Source: Candidatus Gastranaerophilales bacterium
GTDB lineage: Bacteria; Cyanobacteriota; Vampirovibrionia; Gastranaerophilales; Gastranaerophilaceae
Assembly: GCA_900548405.1 (NCBI GenBank)
Contig: UNSJ01000015.1
Coordinates: 1-44,271, forward strand
Reading direction: 5' to 3'
DNA length: 44,271 nt
How positions within the stretch are numbered: position 1 is the first letter of the stretch; the number at the start of each line of letters is the position of its first letter. Shown here in pieces: positions 1 to 8,177 of this stretch. A program made the translations under genes and the position numbers. The notes under the pieces are model-generated. The model saw only the letters and a program-made list of their open reading frames with translations, did no database searches and was not told where the DNA came from.

Positions 1-2
1 AT

Positions 3-191
3 GATTACATTATTGAAAACAGCAAGCACTTAAAGGAGATATCAAAGAAGCTTAATAAGCAAGATGAAAACCTTACTAAAATTGTTGTAATACTTGATTT
101 TATCGGACACAAGCCTATTCAAAATATGTATAAAACTTATCAGCAGCTTAAAGGTGTAGAATCTATTTCAATACAGGAATTTAACGAATAA
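3..191 (+). CDS. C-terminal fragment of an unidentified protein
   Basis: An open frame enters from the left edge and runs 62 codons to a TAA at 189-191. The fragment is Lys-rich, then shows a strand-like hydrophobic stretch (IVVILDFI), a helix and a final GVESISIQEF strand. This pattern resembles the end of an ACT or MgtC-C-type regulatory fold, but the piece is too short to name. It converges on the next gene and overlaps its stop by 11 bp. Identification needs the sequence to the left of the window. Confidence 0.55.
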   Translation, partial: DYIIENSKHLKEISKKLNKQDENLTKIVVILDFIGHKPIQNMYKTYQQLKGVESISIQEFNE

Positions 192-2853
192 GTTCTTCTA
201 CATTAACGTCGATTTTAGGTCCGGGCATATTTTGTTTTAATTTGTAAGTCAGATATTCTTCGCTGTTTGTTTTAAGCATATTTTTATTTCTTAAGAAATT
301 CATAGCTTCTTTCCACGACATTTGGAATAAGTTTTTACTTTCCTGAACAGTTTGCGCAGACGTCATTTTTAATCCGATTTCTGCTCCGTCAGCCATCGCT
401 CTTGTTATTGCAGTAGCCATTTCAGCTTTATTAGTTGTTGACCAATCCTTGTCACCATATTTTTTCTCAAAGAAAGAATTGAACAAATCATTGAATGAAT
501 TTCTTGCTGAAATTTTAGCTTTATTTAAGTTCAACTGTGTATTATTTGAAATAATATTGTGTTTTCTCAAGATGTTTTCTGAAAGAACATAGAAAGTATC
601 CATATTCATTGACTCGATTTTTGTTTCTTTGTCAAAGAAGTATTTTTTGAAGTCATTTTCAACCAATTCTGCTGCTTTTTCTTTTGTCATGGCTTGAGGA
701 AGAATTGCATCTTCCAATACTACACTTGTCAAATCTTTGGTGTTGCCGTTTTTAATAAATCCTACAACTTTTAAAGATGCAACAGATTGTTCTTTGCTGA
801 GTTTTATTGTATTACCCGTATCAATCAGTGTAAACAGTTTTCCCTTACCGCTTTTCAGAGCTTCAAGGTTAATAAAGATGTTACCGGGGTGAATATCGGC
901 GTGTACAACTTTTCCGTTTTTATCAACTTTTGAGAATTGTTCTACCTGCAAATCAATATAATTTTTTAAAAGTCTTTTGATTTGAGAAGGTGTCATGTCA
1001 AACGCTGCAAATTCAGGCGAGCGTGACTTGATTTTTTGCATTTTTTCTTCAAGTCTTTGGATTTCTTCCTGATACCATATATCATCAGGGTATTTTTTTA
1101 CCATTTTTCTTGCCCATTTAATATGTCTTTCGCACTCGTAGTAATCAACGAGTGTTTTTACACTTATTCCCGGAGCTTTTTCCATAACGTAAATACCTTG
1201 TTTGGCTTCCATAGGAACTACTACGTCTGCTGTTTTTGTATATTTTTTAAGCTCTTTTGCAGCGTTCATTTCATTAACGAAGTCAACCTCTTTTGAAATT
1301 CCTTCTGCAAGGTCATTGATATTTCTAATCAAATATTTTTGATTGTCTGTAAGCTTATCTTGAGGAGTATCACCAGTAATAAGTTTAATGAATTTTTCTT
1401 TATCTTTCGCAATTTTATCGGCATTTATGCCTTCTTTTAAAACTTTTATACAAACTTCTTTTCCAGATTTGTCTTTTGCAAGATAAGTTTCTGCAATTGT
1501 ACCGACACCTAGTAATTTTGAAACGGTATAATCATTTGAACCCCACATTTTGTTAATATGTTGTTGCGCTTGTTCAATTGTTCTTGTTGGAGGACAGCTT
1601 TCTCTCAAAGCTTCGGAAATCTCATGATAAGGATTGTATCCTGATAAAAATCCGCTGTTTTTAATTTGCAGGAATTTAACCGCAAATATATTTTCATCTG
1701 TTAAATTTGTGATATCTGTTTCAAGACTACGACCTTCGATATATTCTTCAGGTTTTAAAATTTTCTTAATAGATTCTGAACTCAGCATTAAATCTTCAAG
1801 TTCCTGATAAGCTGATTTTGATGAAGGAAGATCAGGTAATTGTAATTGCTGACCTTTAAGCTTATCAACAACTTTACCTAGATTTGTATCAAAAACGTGG
1901 CTGAAATGAGCTTTTTTAATTGAAGGCAGTGCAATTGCAGCGGCTGTTACGGTGTTAACTGCTGCATTATCTTTCAGTGATTTTGTAAAATCGTTTAATG
2001 ATTTTTCTTTGCCGTCATTTTTGCTTGATGCATATCTTAAGCCTGTGGTAGCAAGAAGATATGCCGGTACACCTGCTATTCCGCCTGCAAGTGCAGTAAG
2101 CGGAGCAAGCATGCCGTTTAATGCGCCTGTTGCAAAGTTTTTCCAATTAGCTTTTCTTCTCGCTTTTCCTGCTTTTTTCTTTTCTGCTTTATATTCTTTT
2201 TTATCCGCGAAAGCTTTTTTGTCAACTTTAAATTCTTTAGAGCCTATTCTTTCTGCTTTGCCGTATATCAGTTTCGTGATGCCACCTGCAACAGCAAGAA
2301 TAGGAAGCATAACAAGCATTGTTTTAGATTTTGATTTTATAATATTTTCAGCTTGAATATATCGTTTATATCTTTTGCTTTCAGGGTATTTTTTTATGTC
2401 TTTAATTATTTCAGGCAATGCATCAAGTTCAAGTTGTGCTCTTAATTTTTTTATGTAATTGTTAGCAAGAAAGTATGATGAAATAGTTACAGCACCTGTT
2501 GCTATGTCACCTGTTGATTGAACCGCGTTTTCTTGAGAAATTTTATACTGAGAAATCTTCTCTCTTACCTTTTCTTCCTTAATTTCGCCCTTTTCGAATT
2601 TATCAATCTCTTTTTCAACGGCTTTTGTTCCTGAACCAAAGTTAGTTTTGTTCTTTAAAAAATTATAGAATTTGCCGACAAGTCCGTTATTTTTCTTGAT
2701 TTTTACAAATTCATCCCTCACTGAAGATGTTTGTATCTGAGGTTCTCTAGCTGCATGAGCCGTTTGAACAGCTTTATTATCTGCTTGGGGCGTACTAATA
2801 AAGTAATTATCCTGTTTATGTTTATTATTTAAAAAATTATCTATGCCTGACAT
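181..2853 (-). CDS. ABC1/UbiB-family atypical kinase with N-terminal membrane extension
   Basis: An 890-aa protein. Residues about 440-790 carry the ABC1 (AarF/UbiB/ADCK) protein-kinase-like fold. Visible motifs are a GVGTIAETY segment where the family's Ala-rich nucleotide loop lies, the KVLKEG lysine strand, an E-containing helix (DFVNEMNAA), the catalytic-loop motif HADIHPGNIF near 655 and the metal-binding DTG (usually DFG) near 678. Known family members act on quinone biosynthesis or membrane lipids. The first 400 residues are atypical: Lys-rich helices and hydrophobic segments near 117-134, 180-198 and 244-272. The usual ABC1 protein is about 450-550 aa, so this is roughly a double-length architecture. 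It is divergent from the 752-aa repeat protein, which shares a similar membrane-plus-RIG segment. Its substrate is unknown. Confidence 0.8.
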   Translation of the reverse strand: MSGIDNFLNNKHKQDNYFISTPQADNKAVQTAHAAREPQIQTSSVRDEFVKIKKNNGLVGKFYNFLKNKTNFGSGTKAVEKEIDKFEKGEIKEEKVREKISQYKISQENAVQSTGDIATGAVTISSYFLANNYIKKLRAQLELDALPEIIKDIKKYPESKRYKRYIQAENIIKSKSKTMLVMLPILAVAGGITKLIYGKAERIGSKEFKVDKKAFADKKEYKAEKKKAGKARRKANWKNFATGALNGMLAPLTALAGGIAGVPAYLLATTGLRYASSKNDGKEKSLNDFTKSLKDNAAVNTVTAAAIALPSIKKAHFSHVFDTNLGKVVDKLKGQQLQLPDLPSSKSAYQELEDLMLSSESIKKILKPEEYIEGRSLETDITNLTDENIFAVKFLQIKNSGFLSGYNPYHEISEALRESCPPTRTIEQAQQHINKMWGSNDYTVSKLLGVGTIAETYLAKDKSGKEVCIKVLKEGINADKIAKDKEKFIKLITGDTPQDKLTDNQKYLIRNINDLAEGISKEVDFVNEMNAAKELKKYTKTADVVVPMEAKQGIYVMEKAPGISVKTLVDYYECERHIKWARKMVKKYPDDIWYQEEIQRLEEKMQKIKSRSPEFAAFDMTPSQIKRLLKNYIDLQVEQFSKVDKNGKVVHADIHPGNIFINLEALKSGKGKLFTLIDTGNTIKLSKEQSVASLKVVGFIKNGNTKDLTSVVLEDAILPQAMTKEKAAELVENDFKKYFFDKETKIESMNMDTFYVLSENILRKHNIISNNTQLNLNKAKISARNSFNDLFNSFFEKKYGDKDWSTTNKAEMATAITRAMADGAEIGLKMTSAQTVQESKNLFQMSWKEAMNFLRNKNMLKTNSEEYLTYKLKQNMPGPKIDVNVEELIR

Positions 2854-2980
2854 TATTTCCCTACAATATATTTATATTAATATAAAAAGTTTAAGTGGAG
2901 TTTAATTGCTATATTAAGAAAGATTATTAAGAAATGTAAATATAAATTTAAAATGCCTGAAACCCCTGTATACTCTTTCA

Positions 2981-3000
2981 TAGGATAGGATAGGATAGGA
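2981..3000. repeat. Pentanucleotide tandem repeat (TAGGA)x4
   Basis: Four perfect copies of TAGGA lie in the 222-bp space between two divergent genes, about 75 bp before the ATG at 3076. The position suits a promoter-spacing repeat that could vary in copy number, but four copies is short and no clear -35/-10 flanks it. Confidence 0.6.
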
Positions 3001-3075
3001 TGCGATGCAAGTACTGTCAAATTTTGCTTTGTTGGTGTTTTTATTAAATAAGGAAGAAATTTGTAAGGAAAAATA

Positions 3076-5334
3076 ATGGGACAATTTTTTAACTCGATTA
3101 ATGAAGTAAGAAAAAATTATACTAAATATGATGACTGGGAACAAGTTCAGGCTGATGAAAGAGCGAAAAAGGAATATTTGGCTCAAAATCTTGAAATCCC
3201 TCAAGATAAAATTGAATTGACCAACAAACGTGCACAAACGGTTGTACGTGCAACAGAGATAATGGATGCGCGTTCTGAAGATAATTGTGAGAATATGGAA
3301 CAGCTTACAGGCATACTGTCTTCTATTCCTATTTTCGGTCTTGCATTTGCTCAAATTCCTCTTGTAAATTTTGCTGACAGAAAGCTGACTTCTAAAATTA
3401 AAGATAAAATGAAAAAGATTGATGAGGAGCTTAAAGGTAAAACTTATGCTGATGAACAAACCAAAATTAAGCTTAAAGAATACAATAAATTGTCTGAGAA
3501 AGCTGCAAAAATAAGCCAAAAAGTACAAACACGCGGACCTTTTGTTATGCTGGGCTTGATGCTTGCATCTACAATAGGTATGATTTTGTGGAGTACAACC
3601 AAACAAAAAGAAGCATCAAGAATCGGCAGATATCAGGCTAAGCAGAATGAATTAAAAGGTCTTGAAAACTTTGTAATGTATACTCCTGAGCAAATGGAAA
3701 AAGCAAAAGAAATTGCTAAGAAAATTCCTGATGAAAAAGAACGCAACAGTATTGCAAAGATGATAAAAGAGCTTAAAGATGTAGCAAAAGATAAAAAGGC
3801 ATATGAACAATGGCTTGCAGCTAAAGACCCACAAGAAATTGAAAAACTTAAAGCTTTAAATGTAAATTTAAGCGGTGAAAGCCTCCAAAATGCTCAGGAA
3901 GATAAAGAACTTATTGTTGATACAGTTAAAGAAATTAATATAAAAGCAGAAGAATATTCAGAAAATCTTGAGAATGCATTTGACACTCTGGGGACAGTTT
4001 CCTGGCTTGCAGCAATTCCTTTGGGATTTGGATTAAATAAATTATTAAAAGCTTTTAAAGTCAGTCCTAAAATTAATAAATTAGTATCAATAGCTGTACC
4101 TGTTATTACTTCTCTGACAATTTCTATGACAGGTACTGTTGAGCAGAAAACAGCTTCAAGAATAGGAAGATTTAAAGCAAGACAGGATATTATGAAAAAT
4201 CCTGCAAGATTAATGTATTATTCTGATGAAGATATGAAAAAGGCTGAAAATATCAAAGCTGATAAGCAAAAACAAGGATTATTTGATAAATTAGGCGACA
4301 GCTTCTCATTCATCGGCAAATATTTTAAAGATAAAAAAGCTTATAACAAATACAAAAAAACAACTCAAAAAGAAAATGAAAAACTTCAAAAAGCATTTAA
4401 AGAAATAAAAATTACCGATGCTCAAAAACTTGAAGCTCAAAACCTTCAAAAAAATGTATTTAGAGCATTTGATGAAATAGATGAAATGTCTCAAAGATAT
4501 TCTGAAGACGTTGAAGCCGGATGTGATATTGCTAAAGAAATAGGTATGACAGCCTGGTCAATCGGAGCAACTTTAAGTCTTGGGCTGCTTGGTGTGTCAA
4601 TATTAAAAGGTAAATTCCCGATTGCAAAAATTGGAAATTGGCTTTCCAATATAACTTTTGAAGCAAAGTCGCCAATTAAAAAGGCTGTAAATAATCTTTA
4701 TTCGGTTGTTAAACAGCAAGATAAAGTTACTGTTCATAAATTCCAAAAAGCTTTAGTAACAGGTGAATTAAAATCTTTCTTAGAATATCCTCAAAATAAA
4801 GCATTAAAAGATGCAGCTGAACCTCTTCTGGCAGAATTAGGCAAAATAGGAAATCAAGGGCTAACAGATGCTGTATCTAAGGGAGATAAAGATATTTCAA
4901 AGGTGTATTCAGAACTTTTGAAAAAACACTTTAAACAAACACCTGTGGCTAAATGGACAAGGAATATGATTTCTCAATGCACAAAACTTTGGGCTAAATC
5001 AAAGGCAAATAAAGCAGGGGCTGAAATTCCTAAAGAAATTCAAGAACAACTCGGTATGAACTTTAATTATAAGAATTATAAAACCTTAATTAATACAGGA
5101 GCTGTTGCAGGTATTCCTATTTTAGGCGTAATAATAGGTATTCCTTATACATTTAATGCCTGGCTGACAAGTATTCAGAAAAAAGCAGGTAAAATAGGTA
5201 TTATGAAAGCTATGGATAAGATAGATGATCCGAGAGTTTTTGTTTCGGAACATACTCCGCAAGAAGCTCAAGAAAAAACGAAAAACACTTTAGAAAATAA
5301 TGAATCTAATCTTTTGAAAAAGCTTACAAAATAA
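3076..5334 (+). CDS. Large multi-pass protein with three diverged internal repeats, unknown function
   Basis: A 752-aa protein with no recognised family. It is built of three related units at about residues 70-190, 294-370 and 475-716. Each starts with an acidic helix (ENCENMEQL, YSENLENAFD, YSEDVEAGCD), then a hydrophobic pair, and closes with a membrane segment followed by a basic signature: ASRIGRYQAKQ near 181, ASRIGRFKARQ near 360 and AGKIGIMKAMD near 705. Long charged, probably coiled-coil linkers join the units. No signal peptide is visible. The start is supported by AAGGA eight bases before the ATG. The gene ends 4 bp before the convergent kinase gene. A membrane-organising or scaffold role is only a guess. 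Confidence 0.75.
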   Translation: MGQFFNSINEVRKNYTKYDDWEQVQADERAKKEYLAQNLEIPQDKIELTNKRAQTVVRATEIMDARSEDNCENMEQLTGILSSIPIFGLAFAQIPLVNFADRKLTSKIKDKMKKIDEELKGKTYADEQTKIKLKEYNKLSEKAAKISQKVQTRGPFVMLGLMLASTIGMILWSTTKQKEASRIGRYQAKQNELKGLENFVMYTPEQMEKAKEIAKKIPDEKERNSIAKMIKELKDVAKDKKAYEQWLAAKDPQEIEKLKALNVNLSGESLQNAQEDKELIVDTVKEINIKAEEYSENLENAFDTLGTVSWLAAIPLGFGLNKLLKAFKVSPKINKLVSIAVPVITSLTISMTGTVEQKTASRIGRFKARQDIMKNPARLMYYSDEDMKKAENIKADKQKQGLFDKLGDSFSFIGKYFKDKKAYNKYKKTTQKENEKLQKAFKEIKITDAQKLEAQNLQKNVFRAFDEIDEMSQRYSEDVEAGCDIAKEIGMTAWSIGATLSLGLLGVSILKGKFPIAKIGNWLSNITFEAKSPIKKAVNNLYSVVKQQDKVTVHKFQKALVTGELKSFLEYPQNKALKDAAEPLLAELGKIGNQGLTDAVSKGDKDISKVYSELLKKHFKQTPVAKWTRNMISQCTKLWAKSKANKAGAEIPKEIQEQLGMNFNYKNYKTLINTGAVAGIPILGVIIGIPYTFNAWLTSIQKKAGKIGIMKAMDKIDDPRVFVSEHTPQEAQEKTKNTLENNESNLLKKLTK

Positions 5335-5338
5335 TTTT

Positions 5339-6004
5339 TTAGTAATTATAAACAGGAATTTCTATTTCAAATTCAGTAACATCTGATGTGGACTTATTTA
5401 ATTTTAGTGTTGCTTCCTGTGCTTTTAAATTATTCAAGCAAATATGCAGACCTAAACCGCTTCCGGTAGATTTTGTAGTATAACCTTCTTCGAATATTGC
5501 CTGTTGTTTTGCCTTTGATATCGGTTCTCCGTTATTTGAAAATCTTATTCTTGCAATTTCCTTTTTTACATCAGCTTCAATATGAATTTTGCCTTTTTTA
5601 TCAATAGCTTCTATTGCATTTTTTATTATATTTACAATACAGGCTAAAAATTTGTTTTCATCAATCAAAACAGGTGCAGTGCATTTTAAATTGCAGCTGA
5701 TTTTAATGTCTTTATCGTGAATATAAACTGTTGACAGCTGAATCCCTTCTTCAACAATAGACTTTAAGTCACATACTTTTTTTTCATAATTATTTAAAGA
5801 TTTTAAATCTAAAAGGGAATTGCTCATTATCTTTAATGACTTTTTAATGCAATTTATAGCATTATCAATTGATTGATTTTCAATACCTTCATTTTCTAAA
5901 TTTTTTTTGATAATTTGTGTGTATAATTCACAAATAGATAAATGATTTCTTATTTCATGTGCTATGCATCTGGACTGTTCAAAAACGATATTTGAGTTAT
6001 TCAT
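5339..6004 (-). CDS. Sensorless cytosolic histidine kinase
   Basis: A two-component histidine kinase of only 221 aa. It has a HisKA-like helix with the phospho-acceptor His16 (AHEIRNHLS), an N box (NIIKNAIEAI) and a GSGLGLHI G box of the HATPase_c domain. No membrane or sensor domain is present, so it must read a cytosolic partner or accessory sensor. I chose the ATG at 6004 because GAGAGG lies just upstream; a TTG at 6025 would extend it by seven codons. It is transcribed behind the LuxR-type regulator, its probable partner, with a terminator-like hairpin in the gap that may limit kinase expression. Confidence 0.88.
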   Translation of the reverse strand: MNNSNIVFEQSRCIAHEIRNHLSICELYTQIIKKNLENEGIENQSIDNAINCIKKSLKIMSNSLLDLKSLNNYEKKVCDLKSIVEEGIQLSTVYIHDKDIKISCNLKCTAPVLIDENKFLACIVNIIKNAIEAIDKKGKIHIEADVKKEIARIRFSNNGEPISKAKQQAIFEEGYTTKSTGSGLGLHICLNNLKAQEATLKLNKSTSDVTEFEIEIPVYNY

Positions 6005-6016
6005 CTCACCTCTCTT

Positions 6017-6050
6017 TAAAAACAAAGGCTCAGCAGTCAGCCGAACCTTT
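6017..6050 (-). terminator. Intergenic intrinsic terminator between regulator and kinase
   Basis: On the minus strand an 11-bp stem (AAAGGTTCGGC with GCTGAGCCTTT, two G-U pairs) with a TGACT loop is followed by GTTTTT. It lies between the response-regulator stop and the kinase start, so it probably works as a partial attenuator within the two-gene unit. Confidence 0.7.
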
Positions 6051-6071
6051 ATGTCTTTCAGATTTTATTAA

Positions 6072-6770
6072 TTAAACTGCCATTTTAGTTCGTCTTCTGT
6101 TTCCAAAACCGTTGTTTAATGCGTAAAGAACCGCTTGTGTTCTGTCATTAACCTGTAATTTTTGGAATATATTATTTACGTGTGTCTTAACAGTAGTTTC
6201 TGATATAAACAGTTTACCTGCAATACCCTTGTAGTTATTACCCTGTGTGAGTAATTCCAAAACTTCTTCCTCTCTTGCAGTAAGATAGGTGAGTAAGTTT
6301 TCTTCTGATGAATTTTCTGCTTCGTTTTTGAAAGAGCGTTGGAAATATTCAAAGAATCTTGATGTTAATGCCGTAGGAAGATAAATTTTGCCTGCTGCAA
6401 CTTCGTCCATTGCATAGATTAGTTGAGCTGATGCCATAGTTTTAAGGACATAGCCTTTAGCACCTATTTTCATTGCGCGGAAGATTAAATCTGCATCGTC
6501 ATAACCGCTTAATGCGATAATTTTAATGCCCAATTCAAGTTTTTCGATTTCCTGAATTGCTTGTAAACCGTCTTTTTCTGGCATATTAATATCCATTAAG
6601 ATTAAATCGGGGCGATATTTTTTAGCAAGGTTGATTCCGATATTTGCGCTTGTTGTTGCACCTACTACATCAAAACTGCTTTCAAGTGTGATTAATTCTT
6701 TTATGCCTCTCAAGTGATCAGCGTTGTCATCAATTAATAATACTCTTGATTTTCTTTTAAACTCTCTCAT
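6072..6770 (-). CDS. NarL/LuxR-type response regulator
   Basis: A 232-aa regulator. The receiver domain (residues about 8-125) has the acidic pair LLIDDN, phospho-acceptor Asp60 in LILMDINMP, and the switch Lys in GYVLKTM. The C-terminal LuxR helix-turn-helix (about 164-222) starts LTAREEEVLELL and contains ISETTVKTHVNNI and DRTQAV. The family binds DNA as a dimer once phosphorylated. It precedes the sensorless kinase on the same strand, suggesting a complete two-component pair. A GGGAGATT ribosome site precedes the ATG, and a nested hairpin with a TTGTA/TACAA dyad lies just upstream. Confidence 0.93.
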   Translation of the reverse strand: MREFKRKSRVLLIDDNADHLRGIKELITLESSFDVVGATTSANIGINLAKKYRPDLILMDINMPEKDGLQAIQEIEKLELGIKIIALSGYDDADLIFRAMKIGAKGYVLKTMASAQLIYAMDEVAAGKIYLPTALTSRFFEYFQRSFKNEAENSSEENLLTYLTAREEEVLELLTQGNNYKGIAGKLFISETTVKTHVNNIFQKLQVNDRTQAVLYALNNGFGNRRRTKMAV

Positions 6771-6790
6771 TTTTAATCTCCCTATCGGTT

Positions 6791-6825
6791 CCCTCTACAT
6801 TGTATATACTACAACTTTTAGAGGG
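6791..6825. promoter_or_regulatory. Nested inverted repeat in the leader of the response-regulator gene
   Basis: CCCTCTA (6791-6797) pairs with TAGAGGG (6819-6825). Inside it TTGTA (6800-6804) faces TACAA (6810-6814). It lies 21-55 bp upstream of the regulator's start codon. It could be an operator for autoregulation or a 5'-leader hairpin; the sequence alone does not decide. Confidence 0.45.
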
Positions 6826-6963
6826 GCTGCCACATCCATGCTTGGAATGATATTACTTCTGTAAGAGTTTGAGATAACGCTCTAAATCTTTGGATTGATA
6901 AAAAGCCTCAACCATGCTCTACACCATGCTTTTCGAGTTTGCAGCCGCATGGTCGATTTTTTT
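6817..6963 (+). ncRNA. Candidate structured small RNA with terminator
   Basis: A non-coding stretch between the regulator and rmuC. It contains three copies of CCATGC (6836-6841, 6912-6917, 6924-6929) but only one partner, GCATGG (6947-6952). The last copy gives a 7-bp terminator-like stem (ACCATGC 6923-6929 with GCATGGT 6947-6953) followed by T7 at 6957-6963. GGCTGC (6825-6830) can also pair with GCAGCC (6941-6946), which sits in the loop of that stem, so the two pairings compete or form a pseudoknot. TATACT at 6805-6810 could be its -10. I cannot match it to a known family; size would fit a 6S-like RNA, but that is speculation. Confidence 0.35.
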
Positions 6964-6994
6964 ATGTATTAATCTTTTTGAACTAATCTTGATG

Positions 6995-7003
6995 TGGTAT
7001 AAT
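6995..7003 (+). promoter_or_regulatory. Extended -10 promoter for rmuC
   Basis: TGGTATAAT gives a consensus -10 (TATAAT, 6998-7003) with the TGn extension. A TTGAAC at 6978-6983 is only 14 bp upstream, so the extended -10 probably dominates. AGGGAG at 7013-7018 follows as ribosome site. Confidence 0.6.
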
Positions 7004-7026
7004 TTTAACATTAGGGAGATATGTAC

Positions 7027-8106
7027 ATGGAAATATTAGTATTTTTAGTTGGTTTTTTAGCAGGGGCTTTATGCGTTTATATCCCGTTTATGCTGATAAA
7101 CAAAAACAATAAATCTAATCAAGAGTTAATGTTTGAACAGATGAAAATGTATTTTGAAAATACTGCAAATAAGATTTTTAAAGAAAGTTCTTCTGAACTT
7201 ACTGAACATAATAAAGAGAAACTTGAAGAATTTTTTAAGCGTTTCAGAGAACGCATCGAAGACTTTGAAAAACGTGCAGAGGAAAACTTTAAGTATGAAG
7301 CTGAAAATTTTACAAAGTTTGACTTAAATATTAAAAATTTTCTTGAAACGGGTAATAAAATATCACACGATGCAAATTCTCTTGTAAATGTAATGCGTGC
7401 TGATAACAGAACCGCAGGCAGATGGGGCGAAATTGTTCTTGAAAGAGTTCTGGAGGCATCAGGTCTTCGTAAAGATGAAGAATATAAAATTCAAATGGGA
7501 ACTGCTGAAGGACGTCCTGATGCAACGGTTTTTCTTCCTGAAGGCAGATGCATTTATATAGACAGCAAAACATCTTTTGCGGCTTGGGACGGTTATGTAA
7601 ATTCTGAAGATGAAACAGAAAAGCAAATACATTTAAGACAGTTTGTCGATTCTACAAAGGCTCATATAACAGGATTATCAAAGCGTGATTATTCTGTTGA
7701 AGATGCTTCTCCCGATTATGTTTTAATGTTTATTCCTATTGAAAGCTGTTATTCAATGATGTTTTGTGATGACTGTGCATTATGGGATTTTGCCTGGAAA
7801 AATAAGGTTATGCCTGTTTCCCCGTCAACATTACTTGCAGCCTTAAAAATTATTAATTCTTTCCACGTTGTTGACAGGCAGAATAAAAATGTTCTTGAAA
7901 TGGCAAGACTTTGTACAAGTGTTCACGATAAGTTTGCAGCACTGTTGGCAGAACTTTTGAAAATTCGCGACAACTTGAATACTTCTTTGAAAAAATTAAA
8001 CGGTTCAGGCAACATAATTAATCAGATTTCAAAGCTGGAAAAACTCGGTTGCGTTTATACAAAAGAATTACCTGAACTTCCTGAAGAAATTTTGCAAGAC
8101 TTATAA
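7027..8106 (+). CDS. rmuC: RmuC-family DNA recombination protein
   Basis: A 359-aa RmuC homologue. The order is: N-terminal membrane segment (residues about 3-25), a charged coiled coil, and the restriction-endonuclease-like core with the family motif RWGEIVLERVLEASGL, then RPDATVFLP and IYIDSKTSF with the acidic and Lys residues expected of the nuclease fold. RmuC limits inversion recombination at repeats; its biochemical activity is still debated. Two ATGs are in frame. I prefer 7027 because AGGGAG is 8 bp upstream of it but only 2 bp from the ATG at 7021. It is probably transcribed alone or with pyrF. Confidence 0.92.
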   Translation: MEILVFLVGFLAGALCVYIPFMLINKNNKSNQELMFEQMKMYFENTANKIFKESSSELTEHNKEKLEEFFKRFRERIEDFEKRAEENFKYEAENFTKFDLNIKNFLETGNKISHDANSLVNVMRADNRTAGRWGEIVLERVLEASGLRKDEEYKIQMGTAEGRPDATVFLPEGRCIYIDSKTSFAAWDGYVNSEDETEKQIHLRQFVDSTKAHITGLSKRDYSVEDASPDYVLMFIPIESCYSMMFCDDCALWDFAWKNKVMPVSPSTLLAALKIINSFHVVDRQNKNVLEMARLCTSVHDKFAALLAELLKIRDNLNTSLKKLNGSGNIINQISKLEKLGCVYTKELPELPEEILQDL

Positions 8107-8177
8107 TATTAAACCTTACGACACTATTCTTATAAGGCTTGATTTTATTTTACCGTAGTGATAATATCTTTGTTAAT

